A stretch of DNA of 64,000 bases from Mycolicibacterium komossense (GTDB lineage: Bacteria > Actinomycetota > Actinomycetes > Mycobacteriales > Mycobacteriaceae), in NCBI RefSeq assembly GCF_025822605.1, contig NZ_JACKTY010000028.1:479264-543263 (forward strand), written 5' to 3'. The position numbers and the translations under genes were made by a program. The notes below the pieces were generated by a model. That model was not told where the DNA came from, searched no databases, and saw nothing but the letters and a program-made list of their open reading frames with translations. How positions within the stretch are numbered: the first letter of the stretch is position 1; each line of letters begins with the position of its first letter. This document shows positions 50,756 to 59,804 of this stretch, piece by piece.

Positions 50756-52024
50756 CTAGCCGAAACGCGAAATCACCTCGGCGACAACCGTATCCGCGGC
50801 GACATCGACTTGCTCGCCGGTCGACAGGTTCTTGACACCGATGGTGCCTGCCTCGATATCGCGGTCGCCGGCGACCAGTGCCAGCGTCGCACCTGAGCGG
50901 TCGGCAGCGCGCATCGCACCCTTGACCCCGCGATCGCCGTAGGCCAGATCAACCCGCACACCCGACGACCGCAGCGACGCGGCCACCTTCACGAGCGCAA
51001 GCTTGGCCTGCTCCCCCAGCGGAACACAGAACACGTCGACCCGGGCGGGCGACCCGACCGTCTTGCCCTCGGCCTTGAGCGCGAGCATCGTGCGATCCAC
51101 GCCGAGACCGAACCCGATCCCGGACAGGTCCTGCCCGCCGAGTTGACTCATCAAGCCGTCGTAGCGGCCGCCGCCGCCGATCCCGGACTGCGCACCGAGC
51201 CCGTCATGCACGAACTCGAACGTCGTCTTGGTGTAGTAGTCCAGCCCGCGCACCATCCGGGGATTGATCACATAGGGCACAGCGAGGGCGTCGAGGTAGC
51301 CCAGGACCGAGTCGAAATGCTCTTTGGCGTCTTCGGAGAGATGGTCGAGCATCAACGGCGCCTCAGCGGTCATCTCCTTGATCTCCGGCCGTTTGTCGTC
51401 GAGCACCCGCAGCGGATTGATCTGGGCGCGCGCCCGGGTGACCTCGTCAAGGTCGAGGCCGAAGAGGAATTCCTGCAGCAACTCGCGGTACGCCGGTCGG
51501 CAGCTGTCATCGCCGAGCGAGGTGATCTCCAGGCGGAACCCGTCGAGGCCCAAGGACCGGAACCCGGCGTCGGCGATGGCGATCACCTCGGCATCCAAGG
51601 CGGGGTCGTCGACGCCGATCGCTTCGACTCCAACCTGTTGAAGCTGCCGGTACCGACCGGCCTGCGGCCGCTCGTAGCGGAAGAAGGGACCCGAGTAGCA
51701 GAGTTTGACCGGTAACGCGCCGCGATCGAGTCCATGCTCGATGACCGCGCGCATCACCCCGGCGGTGCCTTCCGGGCGCAGCGTCACCGACCGCTCGCCA
51801 CGATCGGCGAAGGTGTACATCTCCTTGGAAACCACATCCGTGGACTCACCGACACCGCGCGCAAACAGTGCGGTCTCCTCGAAGATCGGCAACTCCACAT
51901 CGCCGTAGCCGGCCAGCCGCGCGGCAGCCAACAGACCGTCACGCACGGCGACGAACTGTGCCGAATCCGGCGGCAGGTAGTCGGGTATGCCCTTGGGGGC
52001 TCGAAAAGACTGCGACTCGCTCAC
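50756..52024 (-). CDS. hisS: Histidyl-tRNA synthetase
   Basis: A protein of 422 residues, family length. Motif 2 is [19 protein letters not shown] (about 80-98), the histidine-specific loops are [14 protein letters not shown] (about 260) and the motif 3-like [15 protein letters not shown], and the C-terminal anticodon-binding domain ends near EVISRFG. It charges tRNA-His in the cytosol. GTG at 52024 overlaps the stop of the metallo-beta-lactamase gene by four bases. The order matches Rv2580c-Rv2581c as I recall. Confidence 0.96.
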   Translation of the reverse strand: MSESQSFRAPKGIPDYLPPDSAQFVAVRDGLLAAARLAGYGDVELPIFEETALFARGVGESTDVVSKEMYTFADRGERSVTLRPEGTAGVMRAVIEHGLDRGALPVKLCYSGPFFRYERPQAGRYRQLQQVGVEAIGVDDPALDAEVIAIADAGFRSLGLDGFRLEITSLGDDSCRPAYRELLQEFLFGLDLDEVTRARAQINPLRVLDDKRPEIKEMTAEAPLMLDHLSEDAKEHFDSVLGYLDALAVPYVINPRMVRGLDYYTKTTFEFVHDGLGAQSGIGGGGRYDGLMSQLGGQDLSGIGFGLGVDRTMLALKAEGKTVGSPARVDVFCVPLGEQAKLALVKVAASLRSSGVRVDLAYGDRGVKGAMRAADRSGATLALVAGDRDIEAGTIGVKNLSTGEQVDVAADTVVAEVISRFG

Positions 52025-52647
52025 GTCATCCTTTTGAGATACGGGTTGAACCGGCGCTCGGCGCCGATCGTGGTGGATATGCCGTGACCAGGTAGTACCA
52101 CGGTTTTGTCATCGAGCACCATCAGTTTTGCCCTGATCGAAGCCAGTACCTGCCGCAGGTCTTCGCCAGGGTTGTCGCCTCGCCCGATGGTCCGGCACAG
52201 CAGCGTGTCGCCGGTGAACGCCACGCCGACGTCGCCTTCGTCGGATTCGGCGGTCACCCGAAACACCACCGAACCGGCGGTGTGGCCAGGGGTGTGATCA
52301 ACCGTGACGAGGATATCGGCGATCCGCAGCTCCGCGGCATCGGCGATGTCGATGATCTGTTCCGGCAGGCCGCCATGCTGGTCAGCGAGCAGTGAACGGT
52401 CGGCCGCGTGCAGATAGGCCGGGACCTCCCAACCGTCGCACAATTCGGTCACCGATGCGGTGTGGCTGGGGTGGCCGTGGGTCAACAGCACCGCAGCGGG
52501 CGTCAGCTCGTTGACGTCGAAGTAGTAGTCCAGGGTCGCCACCACATCCACGCCCGGATCGATGACGATGGCTTCGGCGCCGGAGCGCGGCGCGAGGAGA
52601 TAACAGTTCGCCTCCGAGGCCCCAGTAGCGAACCCGGTGATCAGCAC
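52021..52647 (-). CDS. Metallo-beta-lactamase-fold hydrolase (glyoxalase II-like) with altered motif
   Basis: A protein of 208 residues. It starts with [14 protein letters not shown], has the zinc site [11 protein letters not shown] (about 58-68), [13 protein letters not shown] (about 118), FTGDTLLC (about 144) and [13 protein letters not shown] (about 188). The normal HxHxDH is here HGHPSH: the second-zinc Asp is replaced by Ser, confirmed by codon AGC. A hydroxyacylglutathione hydrolase-like activity is therefore not certain. It is transcribed ahead of hisS with a four-base overlap. The homologue I recall is Rv2581c. Confidence 0.82.
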   Translation of the reverse strand: MLITGFATGASEANCYLLAPRSGAEAIVIDPGVDVVATLDYYFDVNELTPAAVLLTHGHPSHTASVTELCDGWEVPAYLHAADRSLLADQHGGLPEQIIDIADAAELRIADILVTVDHTPGHTAGSVVFRVTAESDEGDVGVAFTGDTLLCRTIGRGDNPGEDLRQVLASIRAKLMVLDDKTVVLPGHGISTTIGAERRFNPYLKRMT

Positions 52648-52757
52648 GTCGAACAGTTTCCCATCTGCTGTTCATGCGGGTCGGCCCGCCTCTGTTCAGG
52701 TACGACTGGCACACTCGGTGCGAGATATCCGGCCAGAGCTATTGGAGGACAGTCGCG

Positions 52758-53657
52758 GTGCCGACGAACGAACAACGGCGTGAGACAGCCAAGCGCAAAC
52801 TCGAGCGGCAGCTGGAGCGCCGAGCTGAGCAGGAGCGCAAGCGCAGGACGATGACGATCATCGGCGGCGTCGTCGCCGTGGTCGTGGTGATCGCCGCCGC
52901 CGCCGGCACGTACTTCGTCACCCATAAAGATTCGGGTGCCGCGACCGCGTCGGCCGATTCCAGCACCCCGACCTCGGCAGCGCCGGCCCCCGACGGTGGC
53001 CCGACCGCCGCCCCGCCGGCCACCGGCAAGTTGCCGGCGTTCACCCCGTCGGCCTCGACCGGCGCCAACTGCCAGTACCCGGCCGCAGAGGCAGCCAGCA
53101 AGCCGAACAAACCGCCGCGCACCGGCAAGGTACCCACCGATCCCGGCGAGATCAGCGCCAGCATGAGCACCAACCAGGGCAACATCGGCCTGCAACTCGA
53201 CAACGCCAAGGCGCCGTGCACGGTGAACAGCTTCGCCAGCCTGGCATCGCAGAACTACTTCGACAACACCCCGTGCCACCGGCTGACGACGTCGGACAGC
53301 CTGGCGGTGCTGCAATGTGGTGACCCGACCGGGCAGGGCACCGGCGGTCCCGGCTATCAGTACGCCAACGAGTACCCGACTGATCAGTACCCGGCGGGCG
53401 ATCCCGGCCTGCAGCAGCCGGTGATCTATCCCCGTGGCACCCTGGCCATGGCCAACGCCGGCCCAGGCACCAACGGCAGCCAGTTCTTCCTGGTCTACAA
53501 GGATTCCCAGCTGCCGCCGCAGTACACCGCGTTCGGCACGATCGACGCGACCGGGTTGGCGACGCTCGACAAGATCGCCGCGGCGGGCACGGCAGACGGT
53601 GGCCCGGACGGCAAGCCGAAGAACGACGTCACGATCAAGTCGATCGCACTCGACTAG
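52758..53657 (+). CDS. Membrane-anchored cyclophilin-type peptidyl-prolyl isomerase
   Basis: A protein of 299 residues. A charged N-terminal coiled stretch (NEQRRETAKRKLERQLERRAEQERKRR) is followed by one membrane segment (IIGGVVAVVVVIAAAAGTYFV), an Ala/Pro-rich linker and a cyclophilin domain with PCHRLTTSDSLAVLQCGDPTG and LAMANAGPGTNGSQFFLVYKD. Four Cys (GANCQY, APCTVN, PCHRL, LQCGD) suit extracytoplasmic disulfides. GTG at 52758 follows GGAGG; a longer frame upstream has no site. The substrate is secreted proteins, by inference. It corresponds in place to Rv2582 as I recall. Confidence 0.88.
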   Translation: MPTNEQRRETAKRKLERQLERRAEQERKRRTMTIIGGVVAVVVVIAAAAGTYFVTHKDSGAATASADSSTPTSAAPAPDGGPTAAPPATGKLPAFTPSASTGANCQYPAAEAASKPNKPPRTGKVPTDPGEISASMSTNQGNIGLQLDNAKAPCTVNSFASLASQNYFDNTPCHRLTTSDSLAVLQCGDPTGQGTGGPGYQYANEYPTDQYPAGDPGLQQPVIYPRGTLAMANAGPGTNGSQFFLVYKDSQLPPQYTAFGTIDATGLATLDKIAAAGTADGGPDGKPKNDVTIKSIALD

Positions 53658-53662
53658 ATCTG

Positions 53663-54784
53663 ATGACGGTCCCGCCGCCGTACGGCGAGCCTGAGCCTGT
53701 GCCAACCGGCGACGACTGGGCCCAGCCGTACCCCCAGACCTACTCATACCCGTACCCCGGCGAGCCGTACGCGGGTCAGCCGTATCCCGGCCAGCCGTAC
53801 CCCGGTCAATCGCCGTACCCCCAACCGCCGTACCCGCCGCCCTACGCCGGGCCGCGCCCGACCAATGCCATGGCCATCGCGTCGATCGTCTGCGCATTCG
53901 TCCTGGCGCCGCTCGGCGTCATCTTCGGACACATCTCGCTCTCACAGATCAAGAAGAGCGGCGAGGACGGCCGCGGGCTGGCGATCGCGGGACTGATCGT
54001 GGGTTACCTGATCACGTTCGTGTCGATCATCGCGCTGGTCTTCATGCTGTTGTTCGTCGCGTGGGTGGGCCAGAACATCGACCGGCTCAACGGCGGGTAC
54101 CCCGGACGCCCCGGCTACACGGCCTACCCGACACCCGACTTGAACATCGACAAACTGCCCGAATTCACTCCGCCTGCGGGGCTGGGCGCCAACTGCGCGT
54201 ATCCGCCGACGACCACACCGGCGAGCAGGCCGGTGAAACCGCCGCGCAGCGGCAAGGTGCCGACTACCCCGGCCAACGTCCTGGTGACGATGACGACCGA
54301 CAAGGGCGCCATCGGACTTGAACTCAACAACGGCGAATCGCCCTGCACGGTCAACAGTTTCATCAGCCTGGCGGCACAGAAGTACTTCGACGGCACCAGC
54401 TGCCACCGGCTGACCGCGAACAAGTCGCTGTCGGTCCTGCAGTGTGGCGACCCCACCGGCACCGGCACGGGCGGCCCCGGGTACACCTTCGCCGACGAAT
54501 ACCCCGCCGATCAGTACCCACCCGACGATAAGGCGCTGACCGTTCCGCTGCTGTACCCGCGGGGAACCCTCGCGATGGCCAACGCGGGACCCAACACCAA
54601 CGGCAGTCAGTTCTTCATCGTCTACGCCGATTCCAAACTCCCCCCGACCTACACCGTGTTCGGCTCCGTCGACGAGACCGGGATGGCTCCCGTCGACCAG
54701 ATCGCCGCAGCCGGGGTCACCGGCGGCAACAAGGACGGTAAGCCGGCGATGCCGGTGAAGATCACGTCGATGGAACTGAACTAG
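53663..54784 (+). CDS. Second cyclophilin, fused to a DUF4190-like membrane domain
   Basis: A protein of 373 residues. A Pro/Tyr/Gly-rich cytoplasmic head has repeats of PYPGQ (about 35-60), then a two-segment DUF4190-like membrane domain (TNAMAIASIVCAFVLAPLGVIFGHISLSQIKKSGEDGRGLAIAGLIVGYL), a linker, and a cyclophilin domain with SCHRLTANKSLSVLQCGDPTG and GPNTNGSQFFIVYADS. The domain is closely similar to the preceding gene product, sharing all four Cys. It follows it by five bases. It is a tandem duplicate that has gained a different anchor. Activity is likely; its target is not known. Confidence 0.85.
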   Translation: MTVPPPYGEPEPVPTGDDWAQPYPQTYSYPYPGEPYAGQPYPGQPYPGQSPYPQPPYPPPYAGPRPTNAMAIASIVCAFVLAPLGVIFGHISLSQIKKSGEDGRGLAIAGLIVGYLITFVSIIALVFMLLFVAWVGQNIDRLNGGYPGRPGYTAYPTPDLNIDKLPEFTPPAGLGANCAYPPTTTPASRPVKPPRSGKVPTTPANVLVTMTTDKGAIGLELNNGESPCTVNSFISLAAQKYFDGTSCHRLTANKSLSVLQCGDPTGTGTGGPGYTFADEYPADQYPPDDKALTVPLLYPRGTLAMANAGPNTNGSQFFIVYADSKLPPTYTVFGSVDETGMAPVDQIAAAGVTGGNKDGKPAMPVKITSMELN

Positions 54785-54794
54785 CCGGCGACGC

Positions 54795-57149
54795 TCACGC
54801 TGCGCTGGTCACCCGGTAGACGTCGTACACGCCCTCGACGTTGCGCACCACGTTGAGCACGTGCCCGAGATGCTTCGGGTCGCCCATCTCGAAGGTGAAC
54901 CGACTGATCGCCACCCGGTCATCGGACGTAGTGACCGACGCCGACAGAATGTTGACCTTTTCGTCCGCCAGCACCCGCGTCACGTCGGAGAGCAACCGGT
55001 GCCGATCGAGCGCCTCGACCTGAATGGCCACCAGGAACACCGATGACGGCGACGGCGCCCACTTGACCTCGATGATCCGCTCGGACTGATCCTGCAGTGA
55101 CGACGCATTGGTGCAGTCGGTTCGGTGCACGCTGACTCCGCCGCCGCGGGTGACGAAGCCCATGATCACGTCACCGGGCACCGGGGTGCAGCACTTGGCG
55201 AGTTTAGTCAGAACACCGGGTGCGCCGGGCACCGCGACCCCGACATCGTCGTTGCTGCGCTGCCGCACCGGGGTGGTGGACGGTGTCGACCGCTCGGCGA
55301 TTTCGTCCTCGGCGTCATCAGCACCGCCGAGGGTCGCCAGCAGTCGCTGCACCACGTGGCGCGCCGAGATATGCCCTTCGCCGACCGCGGTGTAGAGCGC
55401 TGAGACGTCGACGTAGCGCAATTCGCGGGCCAGCGCGCTCATCGAATCGCCGTTCATCAAGCGCTGCAACGGAAGTCCACCGCGACGCACCTCGCGGGCG
55501 ATCGCATCTTTGCCTGATTCCAGCGCCTCTTCGCGACGCTCCTTGGCGAACCACTGCCGGATCTTGGCCTTGGCCCGCGGCGAAACCACGAAACCCTGCC
55601 AGTCCCGTGAGGGGCCGGCATTCATCGCCTTGGAGGTGAAAACCTCGACTACTTCGCCATTTTCGAGCTTGCGCTCCAGCGCGACCAGACGGCCGTTGAC
55701 CCGTGCTCCGATGCAGCGATGGCCGACTTCGGTGTGCACGGCATAGGCGAAGTCCACCGGTGTCGAACCCGCAGGCAGCGTGATGACGTCGCCTTTGGGG
55801 GTGAAGACGAAGATCTCCTGGACCGCCAGGTCATACCGTAACGACTCCAGGAACTCACCGGGGTCCGCGGCTTCCCGCTGCCAGTCGAGGAGCTGACGCA
55901 TCCAGGCCATGTCGTCGATCTCGGTGGCGGCGTGCCCGGTGGGAACTCCGTTGCGGCCCTTGACTTCTTTGTAGCGCCAGTGGGCGGCGATGCCGTATTC
56001 CGCGGTTTTGTGCATATCGATGGTACGGATCTGCACTTCCAGCGGTTTTCCTTCGGGACCGACGACCGTCGTGTGCAGCGACTGGTAGACACCGAAGCGC
56101 GGCTGGGCGATGTAGTCCTTGAACCGCCCGGCCATCGGCTGCCACAGTGAATGCACCACGCCCACGGCGGCGTAGCAATCGCGGATCTCCTCGCACAGGA
56201 TCCGCACCCCGACCAGGTCGTGGATATCGTCGAAATCGCGGCCCTTGACGATCATCTTCTGGTAGATCGACCAGTAATGCTTGGGCCGGCCCTCGACGAC
56301 GGCGTTGATCTTCGATGCGCTCAAGGTGGCGTTGATCTCGGAACGGACCTTCGCCAGGTAGGTGTCACGCGACGGTGCGCGATCGGCGACCAGCCGGACG
56401 ATCTCCTCGTACTTCTTCGGGTGCAGAATCGCGAACGAGAGATCTTCCAGCTCCCATTTCACCGTGGCCATACCGAGCCGATGTGCCAGCGGCGCAATGA
56501 CTTCCAGCGTCTCGCGGGCCTTACGCGCCTGCTTCTCCGGCGGGAGGAAGCGCATCGTGCGCATATTGTGCAGCCGGTCGGCCACCTTGATCACCAGTAC
56601 CCGTGGATCCCTGGCCATCGCGATGATCATCTTGCGGATCGTCTCGCCCTCGGCGGCGGTGCCCAGGACCACCCGGTCCAACTTCGTGACCCCATCGACC
56701 AGATGGCCAACCTCGTCACCGAATTCGGCGGTCAGCGCTTCGAGGGTGTAACCGGTGTCCTCGACGGTGTCGTGCAGCAAGGCGGCCACCAGCGTGGTGG
56801 TGTCCATCCCGAGTTCGGCCAGGATGTTGGCGACCGCCAGGGGGTGGGTGATGTACGGGTCACCGGAGCGACGCAGCTGGGTGGCGTGGCGTTCTTCGGC
56901 CACCGCGTAGGCGCGCTGGAGCAGCGCCAGATCGGCTTTGGGGTAGATCTCCCGGTGCACCGCGACGAGCGGCTCGAGCACCGGGTTGATGGCGCTGCGC
57001 TGGGCGGTCATCCGGCGCGCCAGCCGGGCGCGGACACGCCGGGACGCGCTACTGGCGGCCTTGGGGGTCTCCGCAGGCGGCGACTCGGTCAGTGGGATCT
57101 CCGCCACCGGCATCGGCGCGGTGGCCGGCCCAGCCCAGTCCTCAGCCAC
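54795..57149 (-). CDS. relA: Bifunctional (p)ppGpp synthetase/hydrolase
   Basis: A protein of 784 residues. Order: HD hydrolase domain ([35 protein letters not shown], His126-Asp127), synthetase domain ([49 protein letters not shown]), TGS ([28 protein letters not shown]), a zinc-finger-like segment ([28 protein letters not shown]) and a C-terminal ACT domain. The GRDFDD segment has the Arg typical of bifunctional Rel enzymes, unlike EFDD-type mono-synthetases. It makes and breaks the stringent-response signal in the cytosol. The GTG at 57149 is its start; place equals Rv2583c. Confidence 0.96.
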   Translation of the reverse strand: MAEDWAGPATAPMPVAEIPLTESPPAETPKAASSASRRVRARLARRMTAQRSAINPVLEPLVAVHREIYPKADLALLQRAYAVAEERHATQLRRSGDPYITHPLAVANILAELGMDTTTLVAALLHDTVEDTGYTLEALTAEFGDEVGHLVDGVTKLDRVVLGTAAEGETIRKMIIAMARDPRVLVIKVADRLHNMRTMRFLPPEKQARKARETLEVIAPLAHRLGMATVKWELEDLSFAILHPKKYEEIVRLVADRAPSRDTYLAKVRSEINATLSASKINAVVEGRPKHYWSIYQKMIVKGRDFDDIHDLVGVRILCEEIRDCYAAVGVVHSLWQPMAGRFKDYIAQPRFGVYQSLHTTVVGPEGKPLEVQIRTIDMHKTAEYGIAAHWRYKEVKGRNGVPTGHAATEIDDMAWMRQLLDWQREAADPGEFLESLRYDLAVQEIFVFTPKGDVITLPAGSTPVDFAYAVHTEVGHRCIGARVNGRLVALERKLENGEVVEVFTSKAMNAGPSRDWQGFVVSPRAKAKIRQWFAKERREEALESGKDAIAREVRRGGLPLQRLMNGDSMSALARELRYVDVSALYTAVGEGHISARHVVQRLLATLGGADDAEDEIAERSTPSTTPVRQRSNDDVGVAVPGAPGVLTKLAKCCTPVPGDVIMGFVTRGGGVSVHRTDCTNASSLQDQSERIIEVKWAPSPSSVFLVAIQVEALDRHRLLSDVTRVLADEKVNILSASVTTSDDRVAISRFTFEMGDPKHLGHVLNVVRNVEGVYDVYRVTSAA

Positions 57150-57242
57150 GCCGTCACCTCCTCGCCATCGGAACGACTTCGAGGATATCTCTACTTGGGC
57201 AACCGAGTGGTCGGCGTGTCCGGTTCAGGGTGACCGGTGACC

Positions 57243-59093
57243 TCAGACCTGCTCTGACCCGACAACCACCCCGTCACCGACCGCACCGATCGGTTTGGTC
57301 CTGATGACGTAGCTGCCGGGGGCGTTCGGATTGGGCGTATCAAAGGTCGCGCCGTTGAGCTGGTAGGTCGAATTACCTATCTTGACGGTGAAGTCGCCGG
57401 TCACCCGCCATACCGGCACCGACCCTTCGATCCAGGAGGTGTAGCCGGCGGCCACCGGGACCGTCATCGTCTGGGTGAAAGTGTGCTGGCTGGTCCACTG
57501 GTGCCCATAGTTGGCCGTGATCTCGATGTTGATCAGCGACGCAAGCTTGGCCAACGCCCCACCCGAAAGCTTGACGCTGATTCCGACACTGTCGCTCTGC
57601 CCGACCTGGTCAGCGATGCCGATGCTGTAGGTCGTCGGGGTTTGCGTCGTGTTGGTCACCGGGGTGCCGATCGTCCGTACCGGACTGAAACCCTCCACCT
57701 CGCTGATCGCGTTGTAGCTGCACGACGCCTGCGAGCCGTCATAGCAGATCCCAGGAAGGACCGCGGCGATCTTGGCCGCGTCCGCGGCGTTGAGCGTGAC
57801 GACGGGATTGCCCTTGTCCAGAGCGATGGCCAGCCGATCGTTGGGGACGCTGCACTGGCCGCCCGCCCCGGATGAGCACTCCGTGTCCCGCGAATTCGTC
57901 TTGAACGACACCTGATAGGTGCTGCCGATACCGGCCGGGACGAACCCGGGATTGGACGGGGTCGCGCCGAATCCCACAGTGGCGAACTGCGTAGTGATCG
58001 ATCCGGAGCTGAACAGGTACCACGTGACATTCCAGTTGGCTTCCCCGCCGGGCAGGATCACGGTACCGACCGCCGGGCCAGAATCCAGATCGCCGGTGGT
58101 GCCGGCGTAGCCGGTGAACTTCAGCGGCGCCAGGGTGTAGTTGCGGAACCAGAAGGACTCCGTCACGCCCAAGGTGGGGGCCACCGAGACGTTGACGGGA
58201 ACCACGGTCTCGCCCTGCCGGCCGTCATCGGCGACGATGACGAAGGTGTCGGTGCCGCCCGTCTCGGCGAAGTCGTGGTTCGGCTTGTAGTAGTAGGTGC
58301 CGTTGGCGTTGACCGTCAGGGTGCCGTTGGTCGGGCCCTGCACGACCAGATAGGTCAGCGGGTCGCCGTTGGCATCCGACGGCAGCAGGTCACCGATGAC
58401 CTCGCCGGTGACGAACTCGTACAACTGCTTTGGGTCGAGCGCCGGCGTTTCGTTCGTGGATCCGACATTCGTTGCGCGCCGGAACGCGGCGAATGCGTCC
58501 TCGATCATGGTGCGCAGCGGCAGGAGCGGTTGAATGGGATTGTCGGCGCTGACCGGTCCATATCCGAGAATGCCCGCGGCCTGGGCAACGACGCTGTCCA
58601 CGACTACCCGCACCAGGGTGACCGGATCCAGCAGTGGCTCGGCAGGGGTGGGGATGGTTGTCGACGGCGCGGCAGTCACCGGCTTCGTGATCCGTGGCCT
58701 GGTCGCCGAGGCCTGGACCGCAGTTGGGGGCCCGGCGGCAGCGTCACCGCTGGGTGCGTCACCGGTCGGCGCGTCAGCGGTGGCGGTGGCGGTGGCGGTG
58801 GCGGTGGCGGTGGATTTGACGTTTGACGTCTTGACCACCCCCGCCGCAGCCGGGCTGCCCGCGCTCGCCGCCTGCCGCGCAGATGCCGAATGCGACTTGG
58901 GCACAGCAGTTTTGGCCTTCGCCTTGGCTCCCGAGGCCGAAGACACCGAAGACGGAGCCGACGCCGAGCCGGTATCCGAGGGCTCGGCACTCGCCACTGC
59001 AGATGTCGTCAGGGTCGCGACGCCCAGCCCAAGACCCAACGTCAGTGCTGTGCCCCACGAAGCAGATCTGTTCAAACCCAGCCTCAAACCCAT
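57243..59093 (-). CDS. Secreted surface protein: low-complexity head, cadherin/VCBS-like domain, beta-rich tail
   Basis: A protein of 616 residues that I do not recognise. A signal peptide (GTALTLGLGLGVATLTTSAVASA, cut near residue 36) is followed by an Ala/Ser/Thr/Pro-rich stretch of about 150 residues including a TATATATATA run. Then a VCBS/cadherin-like repeat (GDPLTYLVVQGPTNGTLTVNANGTYYYKP, FAETGGTDTFVIVADDG). The final 330 residues are beta-rich with alternating Ser/Thr (SIGIADQVGQSDSVGISVKL, HQWTSQHTFTQTMTVPVAAG), a pattern reminiscent of aerolysin/ETX-like pore formers. ATG at 59093 is preceded by GAGAG; another start is possible. It sits between relA and apt, where I recall no gene in M. 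tuberculosis. Confidence 0.75.
   Translation of the reverse strand: MGLRLGLNRSASWGTALTLGLGLGVATLTTSAVASAEPSDTGSASAPSSVSSASGAKAKAKTAVPKSHSASARQAASAGSPAAAGVVKTSNVKSTATATATATATADAPTGDAPSGDAAAGPPTAVQASATRPRITKPVTAAPSTTIPTPAEPLLDPVTLVRVVVDSVVAQAAGILGYGPVSADNPIQPLLPLRTMIEDAFAAFRRATNVGSTNETPALDPKQLYEFVTGEVIGDLLPSDANGDPLTYLVVQGPTNGTLTVNANGTYYYKPNHDFAETGGTDTFVIVADDGRQGETVVPVNVSVAPTLGVTESFWFRNYTLAPLKFTGYAGTTGDLDSGPAVGTVILPGGEANWNVTWYLFSSGSITTQFATVGFGATPSNPGFVPAGIGSTYQVSFKTNSRDTECSSGAGGQCSVPNDRLAIALDKGNPVVTLNAADAAKIAAVLPGICYDGSQASCSYNAISEVEGFSPVRTIGTPVTNTTQTPTTYSIGIADQVGQSDSVGISVKLSGGALAKLASLINIEITANYGHQWTSQHTFTQTMTVPVAAGYTSWIEGSVPVWRVTGDFTVKIGNSTYQLNGATFDTPNPNAPGSYVIRTKPIGAVGDGVVVGSEQV
58779..58813. 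repeat. GGTGGC hexanucleotide tandem repeat
   Basis: About six uninterrupted units of GGTGGC lie inside the surface-protein gene; on the coding strand they give the Thr-Ala run. Such pure short repeats slip during replication, but in steps of six bases they keep the frame. Confidence 0.8.
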
Positions 59094-59199
59094 CGACTCT
59101 CGCCCAACCTCTCGACCAACGTGTGCGCACGGATGCGGATGGGCGAATTGAATCAAAGGAATTGACGCAAGCGAAAGACGCGCAGACACTGTGCTGCAC

Positions 59200-59218
59200 A
59201 TGTACATGCGCTGTACAT
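59200..59218. promoter_or_regulatory. Inverted repeat upstream of the surface-protein gene
   Basis: ATGTACA (59200-59206) and TGTACAT (59212-59218) are perfect complements around five bases. It lies about 107 bases upstream of the surface-protein start in a 177-base spacer. Possible operator, no known match. Confidence 0.4.
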
Positions 59219-59270
59219 CTGACCGTCAGGCGACACCCCGGGCCAGGGCTGGAATCGGCCTGCGGAGCGG

Positions 59271-59804
59271 TCAGATCAGCTGAAGACTCGTGACCGGCAG
59301 CGGCGCAACAGCCGCCCGGCCCGGCAGGGCCGACAACTCCAGGACAACCGCCGCAGAGGTCACGTTCGCCCCGCCGGCAAGCAACAACCGATACGCGGCG
59401 GCCAAGGTTCCGCCGGTGGCCAGCACGTCGTCGACGATCACCACCTTGCGTCCCGCGAGATCGATACCGTCGGCGGGGATCTCGAGCGTGGCGGTGCCGT
59501 ACTCCAGCTGATAGGTCTGCGAGTGCACCGGCGGCGGCAGCTTGCCACCTTTACGGATAGCGAGCACCCCGGTCCCGAGTTTGAGAGCGACCGCAGCGCC
59601 CAGCAGGAAGCCGCGGGCGTCGATACCGGCGACCAGGTCGGCGCCCGACGCGATCTCGGCGAGCGCATCGGTCACGATCGCCAGCCCCCGCGCATCGGCG
59701 AGCAGCGGCGTCAGATCCTTGAACTGGATGCCCGGTTCGGGAAAGTCGGCGACCTCACGGGTGAGTGCGGTGATGAGATCGGCGACCGATCGACTCGACG
59801 TCAT
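59271..59804 (-). CDS. apt: Adenine phosphoribosyltransferase
   Basis: A protein of 177 residues with the APRT order: [54 protein letters not shown], and the PRPP-binding [21 protein letters not shown] (about 120). It salvages adenine to AMP. ATG at 59804 overlaps the stop of the lipoprotein gene by four bases (ATGA), so it is coupled to it; ATG at 59819 is the alternative start. It completes the secD-secF-lipoprotein-apt set (Rv2584c as I recall). Confidence 0.95.
   Translation of the reverse strand: MTSSRSVADLITALTREVADFPEPGIQFKDLTPLLADARGLAIVTDALAEIASGADLVAGIDARGFLLGAAVALKLGTGVLAIRKGGKLPPPVHSQTYQLEYGTATLEIPADGIDLAGRKVVIVDDVLATGGTLAAAYRLLLAGGANVTSAAVVLELSALPGRAAVAPLPVTSLQLI

Noticed and set aside
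53740..53830. Repeated CCGTACCCCGG-type units as a possible CRISPR or minisatellite
   Set aside because: The units are in-frame codons for PYPGQ repeats of the second cyclophilin and have no unique spacers.
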